Origin: Streptomyces sp. NA02950 | GTDB lineage: Bacteria > Actinomycetota > Actinomycetes > Streptomycetales > Streptomycetaceae | Reading direction: 5' to 3' | DNA length: 64,000 nt | NCBI RefSeq assembly: GCF_013364155.1 | Contig: NZ_CP054916.1 | Location: forward strand, 6,259,001 to 6,323,000 | Part shown: in pieces, positions 56,081-63,187 of the stretch | Position numbering within the stretch: position 1 is the first letter of the stretch | How the letters are laid out: every line of letters starts with the position of its first letter | Notes under the pieces: generated by a model | What the model was told of the DNA's origin: nothing | What the model saw: the letters and a program-made list of their open reading frames with translations, nothing else | Database searches by the model: none | Position numbers and translations under genes: made by a program

Positions 56081-57310
56081 GTGACCCATGTGCAGCTTCG
56101 TTACCAGTACCGTGCTTACCTGACGCCGGGCCAGCGCACTCGCGCCGCCCGGGTGTTCGGGTGCAAGCGCGTGGTCTGGAATGACGCATGGGCGATCGTG
56201 ACGCCGCGCAAGCGGTCGAACAAGCTGCTGGGCAACCCGAAGAACCGTCTCGCCCAGGGCCCGTACCGGGGCATCCCGAGCGCCGCTGAACTGGGCAAGC
56301 ACCTGATCACCGAGGCGAAGAAGACCGAAGATCGCGCGTTCTTGTCCGACGCGCCGGTCGGCGTGCTCCAGCAGACCTTGCGCGACTTTGACAAGGCATG
56401 GAAGGCGCACGAGGACTCCAAGACCGGCAAGCGTCCCGGCCCGAAGGTCGCACCCCCCAAGCGGAAGTCCCGCAAGGACAACCGGCAGACTGCACGGTTC
56501 ACCGTCTCCGACCGGTTCAGGCTGCTGGACGACGGCAGGCTCCGTCTTCCCAAGATCGGCGACGCGCGCGTGAAGTGGACCCGCGATCTCCCGTCCGCGC
56601 CGTCGAGCGTGACACTGGTCAAGGACCGGTCCGGCCGGTACTGGGTGTCGTTCGTCGTGGAGACCGACCCCGCCCAGGACATGTTTCCCCCGACCGATGG
56701 GGACCAGGGCATCGACTTGGGCCTGACCCGCTTCGCGGTCCTGGCCGACGGCACGCACATCGCCTCCCCGAAGTACCTGCGGCGGGCAGAGAAGAAGCTG
56801 AGGAAGCGGCAGCGGGAGCTGTCGCGGAAGAAGAAAGGATCGAACAACCGGGACAAGGCCCGGATCAAGGTCGCCCGCGCTCACGCCGCCGTGGCCGATG
56901 CGCGCCGGAACTTCCATCACCAGTGGTCCCACAAGCTGACGAGCGAGAACCAAGCCGTCTTCGCTGAGACCCTGAACGTGCGAGGTCTGGCACGCACACG
57001 GCTGGCCAAGAGCGTGCACGACGCCGGATGGGCCCAGTTCGTAGGGATGCTGGAGTACAAGGCGACGCGGCGAGGCCGGTCCTTCACCAAAGTCGCCCGC
57101 GACTTTCCCAGCTCCCAGATCTGTTCCGCCTGCGGACACCGTGACGGCCCCAAGCCGCTCAACGTCCGCACCTGGACATGCTCTGAGCCGACCTGCCGCA
57201 CCCGGCACGACCGGGACTGGAACGCAGGACGAAACGTCCGCCATGAAGGCCGCCGCATCCTCGCGGCAACATCACCACCCACCCCCGGACCGGGGGCCCG
57301 ACGCCGGTAA
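56081..57310 (+). CDS. tnpB: TnpB, RNA-guided transposon nuclease (IS605 OrfB)
   Basis: 409 residues from GTG 56081; start choice is uncertain. It has an N-terminal OrfB helix-turn-helix region (RYQYRAYLTPGQRTRAARVFGCKRVVWNDA, as a single domain ~5-35), a basic middle (GPKVAPPKRKSRKDNRQTARF), and a split RuvC nuclease: RuvC-I GIDLGLTRF (Asp), RuvC-II FAETLNVRGL (Glu), RuvC-III HDRDWNAGRNV (Asp). A zinc finger has CSACGH and a second CxxxxC pair, wider than the usual CxxC. All three catalytic acids are present, so the nuclease may be active although the partner TnpA is broken. TnpB cleaves DNA matching the flank of the element using a guide RNA from its 3' end. Confidence 0.92.
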   Translation: MTHVQLRYQYRAYLTPGQRTRAARVFGCKRVVWNDAWAIVTPRKRSNKLLGNPKNRLAQGPYRGIPSAAELGKHLITEAKKTEDRAFLSDAPVGVLQQTLRDFDKAWKAHEDSKTGKRPGPKVAPPKRKSRKDNRQTARFTVSDRFRLLDDGRLRLPKIGDARVKWTRDLPSAPSSVTLVKDRSGRYWVSFVVETDPAQDMFPPTDGDQGIDLGLTRFAVLADGTHIASPKYLRRAEKKLRKRQRELSRKKKGSNNRDKARIKVARAHAAVADARRNFHHQWSHKLTSENQAVFAETLNVRGLARTRLAKSVHDAGWAQFVGMLEYKATRRGRSFTKVARDFPSSQICSACGHRDGPKPLNVRTWTCSEPTCRTRHDRDWNAGRNVRHEGRRILAATSPPTPGPGARRR

Positions 57311-57488
57311 CGGCGGCGGCAAACGCCTGCGGAGCGCACATAAGACCAGGGAATGCCCTGGCAGTGCGCACAACCCCCGCGTACGCGGGGAGGAAACAGG
57401 AACCCACCCGGAGCGGGCGGTCCCCAGGGCCTACCAGGACCACCCACAGACGGAGAATCCACGCCCATCAGGCGATGGAGGAGGTCAA
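57290..57488 (+). ncRNA. Probable omegaRNA/reRNA region and right end of the TnpB element
   Basis: It lies between the tnpB 3' end and the right end. Successive hairpins are CCAGGG-AATG-CCCTGG (57346-57361), CCCCGC-GTAC-GCGGGG (57375-57390), CACCCG-GAG-CGGGCGG-like (about 57405-57422) and the subterminal CGCC-CATCA-GGCG before GGAGGAGGTCAA (ending 57488). In TnpB systems the scaffold RNA ends at this border and the guide is the next ~16-20 nt, here the GNAT sequence from 57489. The position is as expected from the family; transcription has not been shown. Confidence 0.5.
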
Positions 57489-57706
57489 TCCGCGACGGTC
57501 CGCAGCACATGCTGGAACGTGGCCCGTCCGCGCTCCTCCGGAGCCGCGTCGGTCCAGGGAATGCTGAACGGCATCTCGGCCGGGTCGTGCACTCCCTCCG
57601 CCGCGACCGCGGCCAGCTCATCGAGCCGGGGGAGGCCGGGAAGGAGCAGTTCAAGACGTGGGGTGCGGACGCGGAGCCCGTACAGGGGCCAGAAATGAGG
57701 GTCCAT
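57485..57706 (-). pseudogene. GNAT acetyltransferase, 5' fragment cut by the TnpB element
   Basis: From ATG 57706 the frame reads MDPHFWPLYGLRVRTPRLEL, then LLDELAAVAAEGVHDPAEMPF-like sequence and FQHVLRTVAD, the N-terminal third of a RimJ/RimL-type acetyltransferase. After Asp the coding sequence stops at TGA, which is formed by the TCAA end of the transposon. The remaining two thirds, with the acetyl-CoA site, are not found on the other side. It is therefore a dead gene. Confidence 0.8.
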
Positions 57707-57783
57707 GACGGGAGGCTGCCGGACGGCCCGTGGCCACGTCGACCTCATTTACTCCCCGGCGAGCCCTGTGCTGTCAATCAGGG

Positions 57784-57818
57784 TTGACGCCAGAGCGCGT
57801 GTCAACCTACATTGACAC
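57784..57818 (+). promoter_or_regulatory. Autoregulatory promoter/operator of the HTH-ClpN operon
   Basis: TTGACG (57784-57789), 18 nt, and TACATT (57808-57813) form a promoter. GTGTCAA-CCTACA-TTGACAC (57799-57818) is a perfect 7-bp palindrome covering the -10. The -10 ends 6 nt before the ATG at 57820, so the mRNA is expected to be leaderless. A repressor bound here would block its own transcription. Confidence 0.75.
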
Positions 57819-57819
57819 C

Positions 57820-58029
57820 ATGACCGAAGCAACGGATCTCGCCGAGCGCGCGGGCGACCGGGACCCCCGGATCGGACTGCGCGCCGTCGCCGCGCTGCGC
57901 CGGCTGCTGGAGCAGCTGGAGGCCGTGCAGGTGCGCAGCGCCCGCGCGAAGGGCTGGTCGTGGCAGGAGATCGCCGCCGAACTGGGCGTCAGCAGGCAGG
58001 CGGTCCACAAGAAGCACGGGAGGCGTTGA
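57820..58029 (+). CDS. Small helix-turn-helix regulator paired with a Clp-N protein
   Basis: 69 residues from ATG 57820. A helical N-terminal half (GLRAVAALRRLLEQLEAVQV) is followed by a C-terminal helix-turn-helix GWSWQEIAAELGVSRQAVHKKHG. It contains no other domain. It is directly downstream of a perfect palindrome over its own -10 box, so autoregulation is likely. The stop overlaps the start of the Clp-N gene (TGATG), giving a coupled two-gene operon. It is recognised as a conserved pair in Streptomyces; I know of no assigned function. Confidence 0.85.
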   Translation: MTEATDLAERAGDRDPRIGLRAVAALRRLLEQLEAVQVRSARAKGWSWQEIAAELGVSRQAVHKKHGRR

Positions 58030-58610
58030 TGTTCGAGAAGTTCACCGGCAGTGCCCGCGAGGTCGTCCACGGAGCCGTACACCACGCCCGGGAGACGGGC
58101 AGCGCCAAGGTCGGCGAACCGGAGCTGCTGCTCGCGCTCCTGGACCGCACCGGCAGCCCCGCCGCCACCGTGCTCGCCGGCCTCGGCGCACACGGACGGC
58201 GTGCGTCCATCGAGCGTTCGCTGGCCGAGGTGCGCCGCCGGGGCGGTATCTCGGACGCGGACGCGGAGGCGCTGGCCGGTCTCGGTATCGACGTCGAGGA
58301 GATCGTCGCCCGGGTGGAGGAGGCGCACGGGGCGGGCGCCCTCGCCGCCCCGCGGAGCCCCGGCCCCCGCTCCGGTGGCCTCCGGCGCGGCGGGCGGGGC
58401 GGACGGCGGCCCTTCGCGCCGGAGGCCAGGTCGGTCCTGGAGCGGTCGCTGCGGATCGCCCTCGGCCGCGGCGACCGGCACATCGGCGACGAACATCTGC
58501 TGCTCGCCCTCCTCGCCCGTCCGGGTGTCGCCGCGAACGTCCTCGCCGACCACGACGTGACCTACGTCCGGGTCGAACGCGCCCTGGACGCACGGCCGAA
58601 GGCAGGCTGA
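58029..58610 (+). CDS. Stand-alone Clp N-terminal (ClpN) double-repeat protein
   Basis: 193 residues. Two Clp-N repeats are visible: residues 1-~75 (MFEKFTGSAREVVHGAVHHARE, KVGEPELLLALLDRTGSPAATVLAGLG) and ~125-190 (FAPEARSVLERSLRIALGRGDRHIGDEHLLLALLARPGVAANVLADH), separated by a Gly/Arg/Pro linker. The AAA+ modules of ClpC/ClpA are absent. Such proteins resemble ClpS/Clp adaptor or decoy domains that bind substrates (for example ClpC1 N-domain ligands or arginine-phosphorylated proteins), so a role in adapting or protecting the Clp protease is plausible but unproven. Co-expressed with the small regulator upstream. Confidence 0.88.
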   Translation: MFEKFTGSAREVVHGAVHHARETGSAKVGEPELLLALLDRTGSPAATVLAGLGAHGRRASIERSLAEVRRRGGISDADAEALAGLGIDVEEIVARVEEAHGAGALAAPRSPGPRSGGLRRGGRGGRRPFAPEARSVLERSLRIALGRGDRHIGDEHLLLALLARPGVAANVLADHDVTYVRVERALDARPKAG

Positions 58611-58700
58611 GCCCGCCCCGGGCCGGACCCCGGGCGGCCCCGTACTCCCCGCCGCACAAATCGGTTGCCTGTCCCCGGATGCGCCGCCCACACTGTGCCG

Positions 58701-59225
58701 GTGCTGATCCGACGAGAAACCCCCGCGGACATCGCCGCCGTGGCCGACGTCACCGCGGCGGCCTTCGCCGGCGGGGCCGACACCCCGGTGCCGGTCGAGG
58801 TCACCCTCCTTGGGGAACTCCGCACCAGTGACGCCTGGCTGCCCGCACTCTCCTTCGTGGCCGTCGGTGAGGACGGTCAGGTGATCGGACACGTGGTGTG
58901 CACTCGCGGCCACATCGGCCCCGACCAGGCCCTCGCGCTCGGCCTCGGTCCGCTCAGCGTCCTCCCCGCCCAGCAGCGCCGCGGGGTGGGCAAGGCGCTC
59001 GTGCACGCCGTGCTCGGCGCCGCCGACGCGTTCGGCGAGCCGCTGGTCGCCCTGCTCGGCAGCCCCGACTACTACGGCCGCTTCGGCTTCCGCCCCTCCA
59101 TCGATCTCGGTGTCACCGCCCCCGACCCCGCCTGGGGCGAGTACTTCCAGGTCCGCACCCTGACCACGTATCAGCCCACCCTCAAGGGCGCGTTCACCTA
59201 CGCCGAACCGTTCTCCCGCGTCTGA
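58701..59225 (+). CDS. GNAT-family N-acetyltransferase
   Basis: 174 residues from GTG 58701 (a GTG two codons earlier is possible). IRRETPADIAAVADVTAAAF at the start and LGPLSVLPAQQRRGVGKALVHAVLGAA (V/I-x-P-x2-QxxGxG/A acetyl-CoA motif, ~95-120) define the fold. LLGSPDYYGRFGFRPS is the classic YjaB/YhbS-type end. It acetylates a small molecule or protein amine; the substrate is unknown. It lies 90 nt after the Clp-N stop in the same direction. Confidence 0.9.
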   Translation: MLIRRETPADIAAVADVTAAAFAGGADTPVPVEVTLLGELRTSDAWLPALSFVAVGEDGQVIGHVVCTRGHIGPDQALALGLGPLSVLPAQQRRGVGKALVHAVLGAADAFGEPLVALLGSPDYYGRFGFRPSIDLGVTAPDPAWGEYFQVRTLTTYQPTLKGAFTYAEPFSRV

Positions 59226-59341
59226 CCGACGTCTGACCGCTCCACCTGACCGGCGTCTGACCTCCGTCTGAGGCGATCAGGGTCCCAACGGCCCGTGTTT
59301 GCGCTATAACGGAACGTCACGGGCTTCTCGGGGGGAGAACT

Positions 59342-62290
59342 GTGGCGGGTGGCAAGGGCGCGGAGTTCCTGACACGTGGTGCGCTGGCGGCGGCGAGCCT
59401 GGTGCCACCGGCGGTTCTGGGGGCCCGGTTCTGGTCCTCCGCGAGCCGCCACCCGATCGTCTCGCTGCTGCTGTTCCTGGCGTACGCGGCACTCCTGGCG
59501 GGCGTCGCCTTCCTGGCCAAGGTGTACGGGAAGGTGGCCGACCGGTGGGTGGAGCGGGTCGCCGACGCGGTCGACCGGCGGCTCCAGTGGCGCGTCTCCC
59601 GCTTCGAACGCGACTACCGCGCCTACGTGCTGAGCCATCATCGGTTCATCGACCTCAAAGGGCTCGCGACGCGCGGGGACTACACCCCGGGGCTCGAAGA
59701 GGTCTTCGTCGACGTCAGCCTGATGCCGCGCTCGGCGCACCAGGTGTCGCGCGAATCGCTGGCGGGCGCCGACGGCGGCGCCGTCCCCTCACGGCAGTCG
59801 GTGCGGGACTTCCTCGGCGGCCCGGAGGGCACGGCCCTCGCCGTCATCGGCTTCCCCGGCACCGGCAAGACCACCATGCTGCAACACCTGGCCCTGGGGT
59901 CGGCCAAGGAGCGCCGGGGGCGGGGCCGCCGCGATCTGCCGGTGCTGCTGTTCCTCCGGGACCACGCGGAGGCGATCACCGAGAACCCCGCGATCACCCT
60001 CCCCGAGGTCATCGGCGCCTCACTGGGACGGCTGACGGGCGATGAACCGCCCGGGTGGTGGGGCGGCCAACTCCAGCAGGGGCGTTGCACCGTGCTGCTG
60101 GACGGCCTGGACGAGGTGGCGCGCGAGGAGCACCGGCGGAAGGTGTCCCGCTGGGTCGAGCGGCAGATCGAGCAGTACGAGGCCAATGACTTCGTCCTGA
60201 CCTCCCGGCCGCAGGGCTACCAGGGCGCACCGGTGAACCGCGCCCGCGTGCTCCAGATCCGCCGCTTCACCGGCGAGCAGATCGGACGCTTCGTGCACGG
60301 CTGGTACCGCGCGATCGAGCGGCTGAGCACGGGCGCCGACGACGCGGCGGTCGCCGACCGCGCGCACGAGGGTGCCGAGGACCTGCTGCACCGGCTGCGC
60401 GCCCGGTCCGTCCTGTACGACCTCGCCGCCAACCCGCTGCTGCTGACGATGATCGCCAACGTGCACCGCTACCGGGGCGCCCTGCCCGGCAGCCGCGCCG
60501 AACTGTACGGCGAGATCTGCGAGGTGCTGCTGTGGCGGCGGCGGGAGGCCAAGGGCGGGACGGCGGCCTTACCCGACGAGCTGAGCGGCGCGAAGAAGGA
60601 GGTCGTCCTCCGCGAACTGGCCTTCGTGATGATGGCCGACCGGATGCGGGACATCCGGGGCGAGTACGCGTCCGACGTCCTGCGGCCGCTGCTCTTCCGG
60701 GTCGCCTCGACCATGTCCTCCCAGGATTTCCTGGACACGATCGTCGTCAGCGGACTGCTGATCGAGCGCGAACGCGGGCTGTTCGCCTTCGCCCACCTCA
60801 CCTTCCAGGAGCATCTGGCCGCCCTGCACATCCAGCACCGCCGTCTCGTGGACGTCCTGGTGGCCAACGTGGACGAGGACTGGTGGCGGGAGACGACCCT
60901 GCTGTACGCGGCCCGGGAGGACCCGGCTCCGGTGGTCGAGGCGTGCCTCGCCTCCGGAACCGTCCGGGCGCTCGCCCTGGCCTTCGACTGCGCGGCGGAG
61001 GCGACGGAATTCGCCCCGGAGGTGGCACGGCGGCTGGAGGCGCTGCGCGAGGAGTCCCTCGGCGGGCCGGTCGGCTCGGCCCGCCGCCGGCTGATGACCG
61101 CGATCACGGTGATGCGCGCACTGAGCCCGACCGTACGCCTCGGTGAGACCACCGTGGCCTGTGCGCGGCCGGTGACCCAGGAGATCTACCGGCTCTTCGC
61201 GGAGGAACGCAACAGGCCCGGCGCGCCCGGTCTCACGGACGGCGGCGCGGACGACATCGCGGTGGGGATGACCCAGACGGAGGCGAAGGAGCTGGTGGAG
61301 TGGATCAACACCCGCGCTCCGGACGGGGACGCGTATCGCCTGCCCCTGGTGACCGAGGCCCTGGACGGGGCGTTCGGGCTGGTCGCCCCGTCGGACCGGC
61401 ACACGGTGTGGTGCGCGAACATCCCGAACACCCTGCTGTCGCTGTGGGTGCCGGAGGGCATGGCGCATCCCTGGGTGGTTCCGGCGGAGGCCACGGCCGG
61501 GGCATGGCTCGGCCGCGGTATCGAGGACGAGGTGATGCTGAGTCTGGGCAATCTGGCGCTGGCCTCCGCCCTCGACCTGCGCATGGACTTCGGCCGTCGT
61601 CCCGGCCAGATGATCGATGTGGACTACGACGCCATCATCGACCGTGCCCGGGAACCCGACCGGCGCCGGGCACGTGATGTCGCGTTCGAGACGGCGGTTG
61701 CCCGCGTCCGCACCGGAGACTGGCGCATCGACGTCAGCAGTCCGGAGGTCCGGGCACGCCTTCGGGCCGGTGGACCGGCCGTGACCGGCTTCCCCGAGCG
61801 GGTCGAAACGGCCGCCCGCATCGTGGCGCTGCTGCACCTCATGGCCGAACCCGGAGGAGGATCCCTCCTCAGCCTGCGGCCCCCCTCCTTCGCGGAGCGG
61901 GTGGCGCCTCTGCTGGGCCGCGCGGACGACACCAGCCTCCCGGCATACGGGGACGATCTCGCCACCCTGGCCACCCTCTCCGCCGGACAGCTGGAGACCC
62001 TGCTCCCGTCCGATATCCCGGAGTGGACCGCACCGGTTCTGGGCGTGCTGACCGAGCACCTCGTCGACTGGTCCCACGCGCTGACGGACCTGCCCCGCGC
62101 CATGGATCCCGCGGACGGACCCTGCCTCCGGCTCGCCGCGCTGACCGTGGCGGCCGCCGCCGAGCGGCTGATCGGGGCTCCGGTGGTGGCCCACACCTAC
62201 CGGGGCATCGCCGCCCGCATCCTGCTGCTGCAACGTCGCGCCGAGGGCATCACCACCCCCTCCGAGACGATCGTGCTGGTCCGCGCCTGA
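59342..62290 (+). CDS. Membrane-anchored NACHT NTPase with degenerate FGE-like segment (NLR-like)
   Basis: 982 residues from GTG 59342 with GGGGGAG 5-8 nt upstream; TATAAC at 59305-59310 is a likely -10. A hydrophobic N terminus has one membrane helix (~37-60), then a charged helical stretch. The NACHT domain has Walker A GFPGTGKTT (170-178), Walker B VLLDGLDEV (251-259) and sensor LTSRP (286-290), with a helical end including FAFAHLTFQEHLAA (481-494), typical of bacterial NACHT proteins. Around 605-675 ARPVTQEIYRLFAEERN, DIAVGMTQTEAKELVEWI and AYRLPLVTEAL match the formylglycine-generating (SUMF1/FGE) pattern PVTNxxYxxF/V-x-WxxAxxYxxW/RLPTEAEW with the active cysteines missing. The remainder is helical. 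Bacterial NACHT proteins are known anti-phage sensors; here the target is unknown. Monocistronic. Confidence 0.88.
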   Translation: MAGGKGAEFLTRGALAAASLVPPAVLGARFWSSASRHPIVSLLLFLAYAALLAGVAFLAKVYGKVADRWVERVADAVDRRLQWRVSRFERDYRAYVLSHHRFIDLKGLATRGDYTPGLEEVFVDVSLMPRSAHQVSRESLAGADGGAVPSRQSVRDFLGGPEGTALAVIGFPGTGKTTMLQHLALGSAKERRGRGRRDLPVLLFLRDHAEAITENPAITLPEVIGASLGRLTGDEPPGWWGGQLQQGRCTVLLDGLDEVAREEHRRKVSRWVERQIEQYEANDFVLTSRPQGYQGAPVNRARVLQIRRFTGEQIGRFVHGWYRAIERLSTGADDAAVADRAHEGAEDLLHRLRARSVLYDLAANPLLLTMIANVHRYRGALPGSRAELYGEICEVLLWRRREAKGGTAALPDELSGAKKEVVLRELAFVMMADRMRDIRGEYASDVLRPLLFRVASTMSSQDFLDTIVVSGLLIERERGLFAFAHLTFQEHLAALHIQHRRLVDVLVANVDEDWWRETTLLYAAREDPAPVVEACLASGTVRALALAFDCAAEATEFAPEVARRLEALREESLGGPVGSARRRLMTAITVMRALSPTVRLGETTVACARPVTQEIYRLFAEERNRPGAPGLTDGGADDIAVGMTQTEAKELVEWINTRAPDGDAYRLPLVTEALDGAFGLVAPSDRHTVWCANIPNTLLSLWVPEGMAHPWVVPAEATAGAWLGRGIEDEVMLSLGNLALASALDLRMDFGRRPGQMIDVDYDAIIDRAREPDRRRARDVAFETAVARVRTGDWRIDVSSPEVRARLRAGGPAVTGFPERVETAARIVALLHLMAEPGGGSLLSLRPPSFAERVAPLLGRADDTSLPAYGDDLATLATLSAGQLETLLPSDIPEWTAPVLGVLTEHLVDWSHALTDLPRAMDPADGPCLRLAALTVAAAAERLIGAPVVAHTYRGIAARILLLQRRAEGITTPSETIVLVRA

Positions 62291-62350
62291 TCCTCGCCAA
62301 AGGCGCCGGGGCGGTTCGACCATGTGTCTCGCTGAGGGACAATGAGCGCC

Positions 62351-63097
62351 ATGAGTCTGTTCCGCGACGACGGCATCGTGCTGCGCACCCAGAAGCTGGG
62401 CGAGGCGGACCGGATCATCACCCTGCTCACCCGCCACCACGGCCGGGTGCGCGCCGTGGCGCGCGGGGTGCGGCGGACGAAGTCGAAGTTCGGGGCCCGC
62501 CTGGAACCGTTCTCCCACGTCGATGTGCAGTTCTTCGCCCGCGGCGGTGAGCTGATCGGCCGCGGGCTGCCACTGTGCACACAGAGTGAGACGATCGCTC
62601 CGTACGGTGGCGCGATCGTCACCGACTACGCCCGCTACACCGCCGGTACCGCGATGCTGGAGACCGCCGAGCGGTTCACCGATCATGAGGGCGAGCCCGC
62701 CGTCCAGCAGTATCTGCTGCTCGTCGGCGCCCTGCGCACCCTCGCCTCCGGCGAGCACGAACCCCATCTTGTCCTCGACGCCTTTCTGCTGCGCTCGCTC
62801 GCCGTCAACGGCTACGCGCCCAGTTTCGACAACTGCGCGCGGTGCGGGATGCCCGGCCCCAACCGGTTCTTCTCGGTCGGCGCGGGCGGTGTCATCTGCG
62901 GGGAGTGCCGGGTGCCGGGAAGCGTCGTACCCTCGGCGGAGTCACTGACGCTGCTGGGCGCGCTGCTGACGGGGGACTGGGAGACGGCGGACGCGTGTGA
63001 GCTGCGGCACGCCCGGGAGGGCAGCGGGCTGGTGGCGGCGTATCTGCACTGGCATCTGGAGCGCGGGCTCCGGTCGCTGCGATACGTGGAGAAGTAG
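62351..63097 (+). CDS. recO: DNA repair protein RecO
   Basis: 248 residues from ATG 62351 (MSLFRDDGIVLRTQKLGEADRIITLLTRHHG, OB-fold; given in parts MSLFRDDGIVLRTQ and EADRIITLLTRHHG). A zinc finger CARCG with CGEC (~160-185) and FFSVGAGGVIC is intact, followed by a helical C terminus ending LRSLRYVEK. It helps load RecA on SSB-covered DNA with RecR in recombinational repair. GACAAT (62338-62343) ends 7 nt before the ATG; leaderless mRNA is likely. uppS follows, as usual in actinobacteria. Confidence 0.97.
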   Translation: MSLFRDDGIVLRTQKLGEADRIITLLTRHHGRVRAVARGVRRTKSKFGARLEPFSHVDVQFFARGGELIGRGLPLCTQSETIAPYGGAIVTDYARYTAGTAMLETAERFTDHEGEPAVQQYLLLVGALRTLASGEHEPHLVLDAFLLRSLAVNGYAPSFDNCARCGMPGPNRFFSVGAGGVICGECRVPGSVVPSAESLTLLGALLTGDWETADACELRHAREGSGLVAAYLHWHLERGLRSLRYVEK

Positions 63098-63187
63098 CCG
63101 CCGGGGCGGCGCTTCGGCACAGACGACAGACTGAAGCACAGGAACCACCGGGACCACCGGAACGACAGGCGAGGAGACGTGGCAGGC

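Larger units (their letters stand above)
55920..57488 (+). mobile_element. Truncated IS200/IS605-type element: tnpA stub and tnpB, right end TCAA
   Basis: The unit holds a divergent tnpA fragment (minus) and a full tnpB (plus). Its right end is placed at 57488: a subterminal hairpin CGCC-CATCA-GGCG followed by GGAGGAGGTCAA, the terminal TCAA typical of the family. Directly adjoining it is the interrupted GNAT coding sequence. The left end and most of tnpA are missing, so the element cannot move on its own. Confidence 0.75.

Noticed and set aside
57311..57488. A CRISPR array
   Set aside because: Only one repeat-like hairpin; no second copy, no spacers and no cas genes in the window.
57364..57567. 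Small frame reading TTPAYAGR
   Set aside because: Typical spurious translation of a CRISPR-like hairpin; no start signal or domain.
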